Positions 24,110-32,323 of a stretch of 64,000 bases of DNA are shown one piece after another; the stretch's first letter is position 1; each line of letters starts with the position of its first letter. The position numbers were made by a program, and so were the translations under genes. The stretch is from an uncultured Verrucomicrobiales bacterium (GTDB lineage: Bacteria; Verrucomicrobiota; Verrucomicrobiia; Verrucomicrobiales; Akkermansiaceae), in NCBI GenBank assembly GCA_937969495.1, contig CALBVY010000037.1, forward strand, positions 1 through 64,000. Reading direction: 5' to 3'. Under the pieces are notes generated by a model, which was given only the letters and a program-made list of their open reading frames with translations, did not search any database and had not been told where the DNA came from.

Positions 24110-25327
24110 TTATCCCTTACGGTCAAGCCAGCGAGCAACAAATTCTTTGCCGCCAAGGCCGATCGCGATAGCTCCACCAATACCGAAGGCAGTAGCAAGC
24201 GCGTAGATCGCAAACTGATAAGGAAGATCCGTCAGCTCAGGTGCAAGATTTGCACGCTTCAGCGCAACCACTGTGACCAGCACGATGATGGCGATACGAG
24301 CAACCTTCGCAAGAGTGATGTTCTTATCAGCAAGATTTGTGTAAGCAAACTTGGAAAGCAGAAGACCTGCACCAAAGACGATTACAGCAAGGAGAATACG
24401 GAAGTATCCGTCTACAAAGCCTTCAGAAGCGCCAGACAGCACGTCAATCTTAAGCTCATTGATAGCAGCACTTACCATAAGAACCGTAATGCTGATCATA
24501 ACAACAAGGCCAACAACACCACTTAGTGAGCGGCTACCTTCCTGTGGAACATCTAAGCCAAGCTTAGCAGGCCACTGATTGGCACCTGCTGCATCAAGAA
24601 GATTCGTGATAAGTTTACGAGCAATCTGACCAATCATAATACCAATAGCAACAAGAACGCTGGCAATGATAAGGTTAGGTACTGCACCGAGAATTTGATT
24701 TACAATATCACCAACTGGCTTGGATACGCTCTCAATTTTGAGTAGCTCCAGAACAGCTGGAGTGAAAAGCAACACGATGAAGCAGTAGAGCGCTGTCACC
24801 AAGGCCTTAGCAATAGGAGTCTGACCAGGCTTTGAGCCAAGACGCTCATCCAGCTTAGCACCCTCTAGTAAACCTCCAGTGAGGTTTTTGATGATCTTAG
24901 CGACCATGAGCACGAAGTAGAGAAGCACACCAGCACCAAGAACATTGGGGATGAAGTTCAAAAACTGGCTCAATAAGTTCTGCAGCGGACCACTAATGCT
25001 ATCTAGCTTGGCAATACCTAGTGAGATAATAACCAAGAAAAGAAGCAGCAGGTAGTAAACAAAACTTGCGATGCCTTTCTCAGAACCACTCTTATGGCCG
25101 ATCATTGCTGCAAGTTTATCATCGATATCCGTTTTACTAAGAGCCTTAACAACAAGACTCCGGATAACGCCAGCAAATATGCGTCCGACGAGGAACACGA
25201 CAATAGCTAGGAGTATAGACCCGAATGAGCCCAGGGCACCCACACCATCTTGAACGGTGCGGAAGAATTTAGTCAGCGTTTCCCCAAACGAGAGGTCGGC
25301 TGCAAGTAGATGCATTGTTTGTATCAT
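24110..25327 (-). CDS. Mechanosensitive-channel-like polytopic membrane protein (CmpX type)
   Basis: The 405-residue inner-membrane protein has about nine hydrophobic segments. It contains repeated units of the conserved TM-helix family: an N-terminal VGRIFAGVIRSLVVKAL and a central IGIMIGQIARKLITNLL, each followed by a short charged link. The final segment FGIGGAIAIGLGGKEF resembles the pore helix of MscS relatives, but the large soluble beta domain of MscS is absent. Proteins like this (CmpX-type) are linked to membrane tension or envelope stress. The ATG at 25327 is used; another Met lies four residues in. The gene is monocistronic. Confidence 0.7.
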   Translation of the reverse strand: MIQTMHLLAADLSFGETLTKFFRTVQDGVGALGSFGSILLAIVVFLVGRIFAGVIRSLVVKALSKTDIDDKLAAMIGHKSGSEKGIASFVYYLLLLFLVIISLGIAKLDSISGPLQNLLSQFLNFIPNVLGAGVLLYFVLMVAKIIKNLTGGLLEGAKLDERLGSKPGQTPIAKALVTALYCFIVLLFTPAVLELLKIESVSKPVGDIVNQILGAVPNLIIASVLVAIGIMIGQIARKLITNLLDAAGANQWPAKLGLDVPQEGSRSLSGVVGLVVMISITVLMVSAAINELKIDVLSGASEGFVDGYFRILLAVIVFGAGLLLSKFAYTNLADKNITLAKVARIAIIVLVTVVALKRANLAPELTDLPYQFAIYALATAFGIGGAIAIGLGGKEFVARWLDRKG

Positions 25328-25514
25328 TGTATTATTATGGTTGTATCTGCGCTGTCACGGCACGTGAAAATTGCCGAGTAATTTGATAGTGCGTCGTTAG
25401 GCTAAACAAAAAATTCTATCATATCAAGCCTGCCAACGTGATATTTGAGTATTAATCAGGTCTTGATTGTCACAGAGAATTTCAGAACATCTCTACCTAC
25501 TTGTATTTTCCACT

Positions 25515-26561
25515 ATGCCAAGCTCATTAGAAACACCCAAGATCAAACATAACTTACTGAGTATGATACGCTCAGAAAAGATTTCGGATTTGAAATTTCA
25601 GGCAATGGCGATGGATATATTTCATTTTCAGTTCACATATAATATACCTTATCAAAAATATTGTAAGTCACTTGGACGATCTCCAGAGCATGTCAAACAC
25701 TGGCATGACATTCCACGGATCAGCACAGATGCTTTTAAAAACACGGATCACCCACTCTGCACCAGTGATCATACACAAGCTCAACGCAGCTTTTTAACTT
25801 CAGGAACTACCAGTGAAGTCCGTGGTCAGCACTATTTCCCTTCTCTTGATCTTTATGAAACATCGATTTTGCAGGCTTGGACTAGGCTATCACTCCCAAA
25901 GCCATCAACACTTGTCTTCCTAACACCTCACCCTGATCATACACCGCATTCATCGCTGAGTCACATGATGGGCGTTCTATCTAAGTATTATAAGGATGCA
26001 GAAAGCATCCATGCCATATCGGAAAACGGCACCATGGATAGAGAAAAAATCAATAACCTCGCAGGCCATACCAGACCCGTAGCCATACTCGGTACCGCTA
26101 TTGCTTTTTTACATCTGTTCGAAAACACTTCTCTCTCCCTGCCCTCTGACAGCTTTGCCATGGAAACCGGCGGCTACAAGGGAACCAAAAGACACTTGCA
26201 TAAAAAAGACCTCTACAGCCTGTTCACTCAAAAGCTCGGTCTCCCACAAGATTCTGTGATCAATGAATACTCGATGACAGAACTCAGCAGTCAGTTCTAC
26301 ACCCGTGGTCTCGACCAGCCCCATGCAGGTCCGCCATGGACAAGAACGCGAGTCATTGATCCCCGCACTGGCAAAGATGCCGCACATGGAGAGCCCGGAT
26401 ATCTCGCCATCTATGATCTCGCTAATCTTTACTCCGTCATCGCCCTGCAAACTCAAGATATTGCCATTGCAGAGAACCATGGATGCTTCACACTCCTCGG
26501 ACGTGATCCTACAGCACTCCCAAGAGGGTGTTCCAGAGCTGCAGATGATACCCTTGGATAA
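25515..26561 (+). CDS. LuxE-like acyl-protein synthetase
   Basis: The 348-residue protein matches the LuxE family: an AMP-binding-like motif FLTSGTTSEVRG near residue 95 and a C-terminal half with YSMTELSSQFY. LuxE activates fatty acids with ATP and passes the acyl group to LuxC for reduction to aldehyde. The next gene, three bases away, is LuxC-like, so the pair forms a fatty-acid reductase unit. No luxA, luxB or luxD is present in the window. I chose the ATG at 25515; a TTG at 25467 is less likely. Confidence 0.78.
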   Translation: MPSSLETPKIKHNLLSMIRSEKISDLKFQAMAMDIFHFQFTYNIPYQKYCKSLGRSPEHVKHWHDIPRISTDAFKNTDHPLCTSDHTQAQRSFLTSGTTSEVRGQHYFPSLDLYETSILQAWTRLSLPKPSTLVFLTPHPDHTPHSSLSHMMGVLSKYYKDAESIHAISENGTMDREKINNLAGHTRPVAILGTAIAFLHLFENTSLSLPSDSFAMETGGYKGTKRHLHKKDLYSLFTQKLGLPQDSVINEYSMTELSSQFYTRGLDQPHAGPPWTRTRVIDPRTGKDAAHGEPGYLAIYDLANLYSVIALQTQDIAIAENHGCFTLLGRDPTALPRGCSRAADDTLG

Positions 26562-26564
26562 AAA

Positions 26565-27641
26565 ATGACCACCACCCAAGAAAGAACCCAACTCATCGCC
26601 GAGGCATATAGCTCGCGCACAGCGATGGAGCTATTAGGAGAGATCCGCTGCGAGCAGCTCACAGAGTGGTTAGCCGCCGAGCTTGGACATGCCGACATAC
26701 TGGATGAGTTCCATCCGCACGGCACACTTCGCAGCCGCGCCTACGCCCCATCATCTATTCTTCACATCGTCAGTGGAAATACTTCACATGCCGCGCTCCA
26801 AAGCCTCTTACGCGGCTTAGTGATCGGCTCGCATAACATCATTAAACTTCCTACCCTCGGTCTTCCTGATTTTGAAAACTGGCTCGAAACACTCCCTGCC
26901 GAGCTATCTAAGATGGTAAGCACGCATAGAAATCTAACCGATAAACATTACCAACAAGCAGACGTTATCATTGCTATTGGCTCAGACGAGACCATTGCAG
27001 AAGTACATAGCCATCTCCTCCCTCATCAGAGATTCATCCCCCATGGGCACAAGGTCTCCATCGCTGTCGTCACAGCAGATTTCGAAAATGCCGCCCGTCT
27101 AGCAGCCAGAGACTGCTCGCTATACAATCAACGTGGCTGCCTCTCACCTCATGCCGTTTATATCAAGGGAGATACCTCTTTGTTTGCCCAGATGATGGCC
27201 GAGGAAATGGAATGCTATGCCCGTGAAGCCCCTCCTCAATCACTATCGCTTTCTGAAGCTGGCGCTGTGCAGAATCTCAGACAAACCACTCAGTTTATCG
27301 CAGCGAACGATCCCAGCACTCAACTCTGGCAGAGTGCTGATAATCTTGATTGGACGATTATTCTAGAAGCTGACTCATCCTTAAAACTTTCCTGCTTAAA
27401 CCGCTGCGTCTACATCAAGCCTCTCCCTGAAAAGCTCAGCACCACCACGCTCGGGCCTGAGGCCAGCCACCTTTCCTCCATCGCACTTCATCCTTTTTCC
27501 CACAAAACAGCTACATCCTTAGCCCAACTTCCAGCACACCGCATCTGCCCATTAGGCAGCAGTCAGCAGCCTAACCTCTTCTGGCACCACGATGGCTTTG
27601 CGCCATTGGCATCCTTAGTGAAATGGAAGGATCTCGGCTAA
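26565..27641 (+). CDS. LuxC-like acyl-CoA/acyl-protein reductase
   Basis: The 358-residue protein matches the acyl-CoA reductase LuxC family, related to aldehyde dehydrogenases: HIVSGNTSHAALQSLLRGL near residue 70, IAIGSDETIAE around 140, and the likely acyl-accepting Cys in NQRGCLSPHAVYI. It reduces an activated acyl chain to aldehyde with NADPH. It starts three bases after luxE, so the two are coupled. The acyl substrate and the use of the aldehyde are unknown; wax, hydrocarbon or modified lipid synthesis are options. Confidence 0.78.
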   Translation: MTTTQERTQLIAEAYSSRTAMELLGEIRCEQLTEWLAAELGHADILDEFHPHGTLRSRAYAPSSILHIVSGNTSHAALQSLLRGLVIGSHNIIKLPTLGLPDFENWLETLPAELSKMVSTHRNLTDKHYQQADVIIAIGSDETIAEVHSHLLPHQRFIPHGHKVSIAVVTADFENAARLAARDCSLYNQRGCLSPHAVYIKGDTSLFAQMMAEEMECYAREAPPQSLSLSEAGAVQNLRQTTQFIAANDPSTQLWQSADNLDWTIILEADSSLKLSCLNRCVYIKPLPEKLSTTTLGPEASHLSSIALHPFSHKTATSLAQLPAHRICPLGSSQQPNLFWHHDGFAPLASLVKWKDLG

Positions 27642-27658
27642 CACAACTCACTCATATT

Positions 27659-27883
27659 ATGTTTGATCCACCCGTCATCACCACAGGAATTATCCTCAGC
27701 TCACCACAACCTAAGATTTACTACGTAGAGCTTGCTAATGGAAAAAAAATCATCGGCCACGTCGCCAAGGCGATGCAACACCTTCATGAATCGCTCAAAA
27801 GTAATGTTAGAGTAACTCTTGAAATGACTCCCTATGACTTTGAAAAAGGCCGCATCAGTGCCATTCTAGATTCGGAGAGCTAG
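27659..27883 (+). CDS. infA: Translation initiation factor IF-1-like protein
   Basis: The 74-residue OB-fold protein aligns by eye with IF-1: YYVELANGKKIIGHVAKAMQ corresponds to the VELENGHKVLAHISGKMR segment of E. coli, and VRVTLEMTPYDFEKGRI to VTVELSPYDLTRGRI. IF-1 binds the ribosomal A site during initiation. It departs from the consensus at the N-terminus (FDPPVITTGIIL) and lacks the usual basic C-terminal end, so it may be a paralogue. The ATG at 27659 is preferred over 27623, which overlaps luxC. It follows luxC by 17 bases and converges with cysE, overlapping its end by four bases. Confidence 0.7.
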   Translation: MFDPPVITTGIILSSPQPKIYYVELANGKKIIGHVAKAMQHLHESLKSNVRVTLEMTPYDFEKGRISAILDSES

Positions 27884-28740
27884 CTCTGATCACCTTCGCA
27901 GAGCCGTTGGTTCATCCCCAGTGCAGGATTCCCCTGAACGCTCTTACCCATCACAACTGCGGGCACTCCAGCCACCGTGGTATACTTCGCTACATCTTCG
28001 AGCACCACACTGCCCGCTCCCACTTTAGCGCATTCGCCAATCGTCACTCGGCCTAGAATTTTAGCCCCTGCTCCAATCAACACTCCTGAACATACAATCG
28101 GGTGCCGATCACCAGTAACCTTCCCTGTTCCCCCTAGTGTCACTTCATGCAGAATAGACACATCATCTTCTACAATAGATGTTTCACCAATGACCAGTGA
28201 GGTAGCATGATCTAATAAAATACCACACCCAATCCGCGCCGCCGGGTGAATATCCGCAGCAAAAATCTCACTCCCAATACTCTGGAAATACAAGGCCAGT
28301 GCCCTTCTGTCATGCTGCCACAGATGATGCGCCACCCGATACGCCGTGATGGCAAGAAAACCTTTGTAAAAAAGCAGCGGCTCCAGTGCTGATTGGCATG
28401 CTGGATCACGATCTACAATCGCCTGCATATCTCTCGCAGCACTACACACCAGTTTTTCATTACTTGTTAAAATATCAAGCAACAGCGGCTCTAGCTCATC
28501 TCGCTGCATATCCTCACGAGCCAACTTCCTCGCCAAACGAGCCGCCAAACCCTGGGCCATATTCTCGCGGCTAAGCACCACATCCGTAAGTAAATGTCTA
28601 AGCTGAGGCTCAGCCTCCACAATGACAGCTGCCGCCTCTTTTACCTCCAGCCATATCTGCGTTAGCTCATTACTGCTCAGGCGGCCATGACATACCTTAA
28701 AACTCTTGGCTCTGGTATTGATCGTATTTTTATGTTCCAT
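27880..28740 (-). CDS. cysE: Serine O-acetyltransferase
   Basis: It makes O-acetylserine from serine and acetyl-CoA, the first step of cysteine synthesis. The N-terminal helical domain (~1-165) is followed by a left-handed beta helix of hexapeptide repeats with DIHPAARIGCGILLDHA, ILHEVTLGGTGK and DRHPIVCSGVLIGAGA, including the catalytic His/Asp set. At 286 residues it is a normal CysE. It is divergent from an Rrf2-type regulator only eight bases away, which suggests shared control. cysK is located separately at 38.6 kb. Confidence 0.95.
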   Translation of the reverse strand: MEHKNTINTRAKSFKVCHGRLSSNELTQIWLEVKEAAAVIVEAEPQLRHLLTDVVLSRENMAQGLAARLARKLAREDMQRDELEPLLLDILTSNEKLVCSAARDMQAIVDRDPACQSALEPLLFYKGFLAITAYRVAHHLWQHDRRALALYFQSIGSEIFAADIHPAARIGCGILLDHATSLVIGETSIVEDDVSILHEVTLGGTGKVTGDRHPIVCSGVLIGAGAKILGRVTIGECAKVGAGSVVLEDVAKYTTVAGVPAVVMGKSVQGNPALGMNQRLCEGDQS

Positions 28741-28748
28741 TTCGATTT

Positions 28749-29156
28749 GTGAGGATTTCTCAAAAACTTGAATACGCGTGCCGTGCCATGATTCAACTAG
28801 CTAAGCACCACGATGGACAAACTCTTACACGACTTGATGACCTAGCGCAACGCGAAGCCGTGTCTGCAAACTTTTTAGTGCAAATCCTTAACGATCTTAA
28901 GCGCAGCGGCCTCATCATCAGTAAACGTGGCCAATCTGGTGGCTACCTTCTAGCAAAAGAACCCCGTGACATCAGCCTACAGCACATCACCATGTCTGTG
29001 GAACCAGGTATGATGACTGCTAACATCTCCACACAAGGAGAATCTGGAGGCTCCGTGCAAGAAGCATGGACCAGCGTCAACCAATCTCTTAATAAAGCAC
29101 TCAGCGAGATCACTCTGGATACACTCATCTCAGAAGCTCCCATGTTCTACATCTAG
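28749..29156 (+). CDS. Rrf2-family transcriptional regulator, CymR-like
   Basis: The 135-residue winged-helix protein starts MRISQKLEYACRAMIQLA, with the recognition region SANFLVQILNDLKRSGLI and a wing SKRGQSGGYLLAK, both typical of Rrf2. The three clustered cysteines that hold the Fe-S cluster in IscR are absent, so it is more like CymR, which controls cysteine metabolism with CysK. The adjacent divergent cysE supports this. The GTG start at 28749 is needed to keep the N-terminal helix; the next Met (residue 14) would cut into the DNA-binding domain. Confidence 0.82.
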   Translation: MRISQKLEYACRAMIQLAKHHDGQTLTRLDDLAQREAVSANFLVQILNDLKRSGLIISKRGQSGGYLLAKEPRDISLQHITMSVEPGMMTANISTQGESGGSVQEAWTSVNQSLNKALSEITLDTLISEAPMFYI

Positions 29157-29193
29157 GCGTAACCCACAGAAAACTAACATACATTATTTCAGC

Positions 29194-29997
29194 ATGGTTA
29201 CGCCGCTAAGATTGCTACCGAGCATACTGTCTATTGCCTATCTACTATCAGGCTCGCTACACGCTCAAGAGGTATTAACAGCACCTAATAAAAATGCCGA
29301 GCCTATCAACCAACGCCGAGCTTACGGCAACGCCTGCGGCCCAGCATCACTCCTGAATGCTTTTCAATACGGTGACAAAAAATGGCAAAAAGCCTACACC
29401 TCCGTGCAGGGCAAAGACAGCCGCAGTCGCATCCGCCATGTCATCGCAACATGGGGTAATAAACCATCCAAACACATCAAAGGCGTTAAACGCTGGAACG
29501 TCAAACAGGGTATCAATCTACTCGATCTCACAGACATGGCAAACGAGATGCGCTCTGCCCATTTTCTCCCGAAGATCAAAAATGAAATCCTCACACTGCA
29601 ATCAGGTGAATCAAGAACACAGCTCCTCCAGCGCAGCCATAGCCGGATGGCTAAATCACTTAAAAAAGGCCTACCCCCCATTATCAGTATCCGCCGCTAC
29701 GCTTACCGCTATAGCGATGACGTCGGGCAGAAATCATGGTGGCCTATCCGCGCCCACTTTGTTGTTGTTATTGAAATCCCTAAAAAATTACCCAAAGACT
29801 CCCAATCATTCAAAATCCGCTACGTAGATCCTTACGGCGGATATACCAGAACAGGCACGATCAGCGCAGCCACTGGAGATTTCATCCACTCCCCTTTCCT
29901 GATAGCTAACTTCCCTCACACATCCGTAGGCGGCTACCTCCTAAAAAATCAAGAAAAGTCCGAGCTCAGCTTCTGTGCCATTATTGGAAGATGGTAA
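29194..29997 (+). CDS. Exported C39-like papain-fold protease
   Basis: The 267-residue protein has a signal peptide ending LHA (residue ~24). A papain-like triad is visible: Cys48 in YGNACGPASLLNAF, His in RAHFVVVIEIP, and Asp in YVDPYGG, in the order seen in C39-like peptidases. Such proteins cut peptides or act as thiol hydrolases outside the cytoplasm. No ABC transporter is adjacent, so it is not an obvious leader-peptide protease. It follows the Rrf2 regulator by 37 bases but its regulation is unknown. Confidence 0.68.
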   Translation: MVTPLRLLPSILSIAYLLSGSLHAQEVLTAPNKNAEPINQRRAYGNACGPASLLNAFQYGDKKWQKAYTSVQGKDSRSRIRHVIATWGNKPSKHIKGVKRWNVKQGINLLDLTDMANEMRSAHFLPKIKNEILTLQSGESRTQLLQRSHSRMAKSLKKGLPPIISIRRYAYRYSDDVGQKSWWPIRAHFVVVIEIPKKLPKDSQSFKIRYVDPYGGYTRTGTISAATGDFIHSPFLIANFPHTSVGGYLLKNQEKSELSFCAIIGRW

Positions 29998-30042
29998 ACT
30001 TTTTATCGTAACCAATACCATCAACTCTTTGATCTCATTTCA

Positions 30043-30165
30043 GCAGAACGTTTTCAGACCTGTCACTAGCTACCGGGAGTGCCTTTTCAGTTCTGGCTCA
30101 GCTTTCCCCCCTCAAACTTCGAGTCCACTACGGTAGCGGGCTGGACAAGTTTCAAGCTGTTCTGC
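30043..30165 (-). repeat. attC-like imperfect inverted repeat after the TM-TPR ORF
   Basis: Reading the minus strand, GCAGAAC (30165-30159) and GTTCTGC (30049-30043) are exact inverted complements at the outer ends of a 123-base element. Inside, CTTGTC/GACAGG-like and GCTACCG/CGGTAGC arms pair again with small unpaired spacers. This R''-L''...L'-R' layout and length are those of integron attC sites, though the outer boxes depart from the RYYYAAC/GTTRRRY consensus outside AAC and GTT. It begins 60 bases after the stop of the ORF at 30225. Confidence 0.55.
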
Positions 30166-30224
30166 CTGCGTCGAATTCAGCGCTTTGAGATGCCTTGCAA
30201 GTTCACGGCTGACTATTGATTTAA

Positions 30225-30686
30225 TTAAGTTATATATTCAGCTTTAGCGATACGTCTATTCAGTTTTTTTTGATACTTCTCTGCAAGACTTACTTGTCCA
30301 GAGATTCCACTTATGGAAATGAGCTCCTCATATGCTTCCAGTTCGTCTGGATAGTAATGAATTATCTTTCGATATTCATAAATTGCTTCAACATAGCGTG
30401 CCTCTTTTGCATATCGTCGGGCAAGAATGTAAGTAAGCATTGGCTTTCTAAATTTATCGTCGGGAAATATAATTGAAGTAAAAATCCTACTAAAGAACTC
30501 ACAGAGAGGTATAACTGTCTCTGGTACAGTAAAAAGAATGGAGATGATTAGAGCCGAAAACCCATAGATCATGTAAGCAGCAGATGAGAACGAAGAAATC
30601 TCAAATGCTTTGCCCATAAGTAGGAAAAAACCGATGAAAGATACAGCTGAGAGTGTCCAGCGGAGCGCAAAGAATTTTTTTTTCAT
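30225..30686 (-). CDS. Hypothetical membrane protein with TPR-like tail
   Basis: The 153-residue protein has two membrane segments (residues ~5-27 and ~37-60) followed by a soluble tail with a TPR-like helix pair (ARYVEAIYEYRKIIHYYPDE, EAYEELISISG). Function is not recognised. I chose the ATG at 30686, which begins MKKKFF before the first membrane segment; a GTG at 30716 would run into the junction element. It is one of four same-direction short ORFs between attC-like sites. Confidence 0.55.
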   Translation of the reverse strand: MKKKFFALRWTLSAVSFIGFFLLMGKAFEISSFSSAAYMIYGFSALIISILFTVPETVIPLCEFFSRIFTSIIFPDDKFRKPMLTYILARRYAKEARYVEAIYEYRKIIHYYPDELEAYEELISISGISGQVSLAEKYQKKLNRRIAKAEYIT

Positions 30687-30716
30687 TTTATCCAACCTTT
30701 GAGGTAACTCACGCAC

Positions 30717-30748
30717 GGTAGCGCGTTGAGCCCACCGACTTGTTCTAC
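30717..30748 (-). repeat. short degenerate attC-like junction
   Basis: On the minus strand GTAGAACAAGTCG begins at the last base of the lipoprotein stop codon, and CGGTGGGCTCAACGCG follows directly. Both halves match the two ends of the larger junction at 32324-32442 and the one at 31645-31701, but the middle is missing, so a deletion form is likely. Confidence 0.45.
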
Positions 30749-31239
30749 TAGTTTTTGATAACTTTGGAGGTTACCATCTTTTTAGAACTTTCATCTTCGA
30801 TCCAGACACAAGACGACTCCTTTCCGGCTACTCCATTTACTCTATAAACCTCATTTGGCTCAGGTGTGAATGAAACATCTCCCTGAACATATTTTTTTGC
30901 ATTCCCCGACATCGAATCAAATAATGCCGCGCCATCAGCTGCATAAATATTTCCTCCGGAAATTGTCAACGTAATCGGTTTTCCCGCAGGGACGATTCTC
31001 TTCGAATCTTTCAAGATAACACCCATACCACCGCCATATAGAGTAGCCATCGGAGAATTTCTATCCAGCTTGCCATCAATCTTAGATACTTGGAATGCCT
31101 CAGCCTTAATTGCTCCTGTTTTACTAGCTGTATCCTTAATTACAGCTGTTGGCCCAGTATAACCCTCGGGCAGCTGATAAGAGCTAATACAACTCGAAAC
31201 TAGTATAGCGATGAATGGCAAGGTGAGATATTTGGTCAT
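30748..31239 (-). CDS. Hypothetical lipoprotein
   Basis: The 163-residue protein has a lipoprotein signal with LVSSC (Cys17) and a beta-rich mature part (TGPTAVIKDTASKTG, GKPITLTISGG, PNEVYRVNGV). No family is recognised. Its stop codon touches an attC-like junction, as expected for a cassette gene. About 140 bases upstream lie two small hairpins (near 31260-31285 and 31300-31320) and then the IS110 remnant. Confidence 0.6.
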   Translation of the reverse strand: MTKYLTLPFIAILVSSCISSYQLPEGYTGPTAVIKDTASKTGAIKAEAFQVSKIDGKLDRNSPMATLYGGGMGVILKDSKRIVPAGKPITLTISGGNIYAADGAALFDSMSGNAKKYVQGDVSFTPEPNEVYRVNGVAGKESSCVWIEDESSKKMVTSKVIKN

Positions 31240-31376
31240 GAACTTTGTAGAAATTGTATGGCTGAAACGAATGATGGTTCAGCTGGATCATGTTATGATA
31301 GTGGCGTTACCGCTATCGCCTATATCGAGGGCTAATCCAGAAAGGAACAAAGCCGCATGTTAAACGCAGTAACATT
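31240..31376. other. gene-free stretch with two small hairpins
   Basis: This gap before the IS110 remnant contains GCTGAAAC...GTTCAGC (about 31262-31283) and GATAGTGG...CCGCTATC (about 31299-31320). They lie upstream of the lipoprotein gene on the minus strand and could form leader structures or be junction debris. No ORF is credible here. Confidence 0.4.
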
Positions 31377-31470
31377 ATGAACACTATACTACATCGGACT
31401 CGACGTCCACAAGGATACAATCACCATTCCCCATACATTTTCAGGTTCACGCAAGGTCGGCACCCGATGA
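31377..31470 (+). pseudogene. Remnant of an IS110-family transposase N-terminus
   Basis: The frame at 31384-31470 reads LYYIGLDVHKDTITIP and ends in a stop 12 codons later. YIGLDVHKDT is the N-terminal DEDD-domain signature of IS110/IS1111 transposases, with Asp as the first catalytic residue. An ATG at 31377 is out of frame by one base with it, so the start is broken as well. No further transposase sequence or clear ends are seen downstream to 31722. Confidence 0.72.
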
Positions 31471-31644
31471 TGTTATGAATTGGCTCTTGGAAATAAGAGG
31501 TGATCACTCGATTCGAAAGAGGTTTCAAGGCCACTAGTGAAGACCAAAAAATGAGGTAACCCTGAGTCCTCGCATACTTGATTCAGACTCGCAGACCACA
31601 CTTGCCCGAGGGCAGGGCTTCGACAGTAGGTTAAAGGTTGGATA
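31471..31644. other. gene-free decayed stretch
   Basis: No credible ORF, RNA or hairpin array is visible here. It probably represents decayed insertion-sequence or cassette DNA. Confidence 0.4.
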
Positions 31645-31701
31645 GTTATAGCGAATTGAACTCACCGTAATGCAGGTGTTGAGAGCTACGTCTTGTTCTC
31701 C
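31645..31701 (-). repeat. degenerate attC-like junction after the YdcF ORF
   Basis: On the minus strand GGAGAACAAGACG (31701-31689) begins 21 bases after the YdcF stop codon, and CGGTGAGTTCAATTCGC follows ~20 bases later. Both ends resemble the junctions at 32324-32442 and 30717-30748. The 57-base length equals short attC sites, but the two outer boxes are not complementary, so it is likely inactive. Confidence 0.45.
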
Positions 31702-31722
31702 TGGTTGGTTTCTCGGCGCGGA

Positions 31723-32310
31723 TTAGTCGCCAGTCACCACATAGTGGTTATAGAAATAAACCTCTCGAACAAGAAATCCAAGCTTCGTTCTCAGCGAACG
31801 ATAGCGGGAAGTCGGAGTCGGTGATGTGACAGCAGAGATCCCGAGGTCACCCGCCATCACGGAAGCTCGCTTCAGATGCAATGGGTCACTCACAATAATT
31901 GCAGTTTTGAGTCCGGTTGAGTCCATCAAACACTTCGCTTCTACCAGATTCTGGTGGGTTGTCCGCGACTTTGTCTCCATTAGCAGTGCGCTCTTGCTAA
32001 CGCCCTCAGCGACGGCAAAAGAGACACCAACCTCACTCTCCGCATGGGATGCACCGTCTCCATATCCGCCAGTGAAAATAATCATCGAAGCCTCGCCCTG
32101 CTGAAACAGCGCGATTGCATGTCTGATCCTCTCCTCAAAAACCGGGGATGGCTTATCGCCGTGCGCTGCTGCACCGAGAACTATGATGCAGTCTGATCCC
32201 TTGGAATGATCCTTTCCGCCGAAACTCCAGATCATCACTCCGACGATCACGAACCATGCGAAGAAGGCTACCGCCAGCCAAAGCAGGATCTTTAAGTTGC
32301 GACGTTTCAT
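31723..32310 (-). CDS. YdcF/DUF218-family envelope protein
   Basis: The 195-residue protein has one N-terminal membrane anchor (residues ~8-30) and a DUF218 domain: DCIIVLGAAAHGDKPSP, FTGGYGDGASHAESEVG, MDSTGLKTAIIVSDPLHLKRA. E. coli relatives SanA, ElyC and YdcF act at the envelope, affecting peptidoglycan or barrier integrity; the chemistry is not settled. The gene is flanked on both sides by attC-like junctions, 14 bases separating its ATG from the upstream junction. That makes it the best candidate for a mobile cassette gene. Confidence 0.8.
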   Translation of the reverse strand: MKRRNLKILLWLAVAFFAWFVIVGVMIWSFGGKDHSKGSDCIIVLGAAAHGDKPSPVFEERIRHAIALFQQGEASMIIFTGGYGDGASHAESEVGVSFAVAEGVSKSALLMETKSRTTHQNLVEAKCLMDSTGLKTAIIVSDPLHLKRASVMAGDLGISAVTSPTPTSRYRSLRTKLGFLVREVYFYNHYVVTGD

Positions 32311-32323
32311 ACAATTTTTATAA

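Noticed and set aside
25394-25402. CGTTAGGC box in the gap before luxE, like an attC end
   Set aside because: No partner box at the right distance and no flanking arms.
25515-27641. Bioluminescence operon
   Set aside because: No luxA or luxB next to the luxE-luxC pair.
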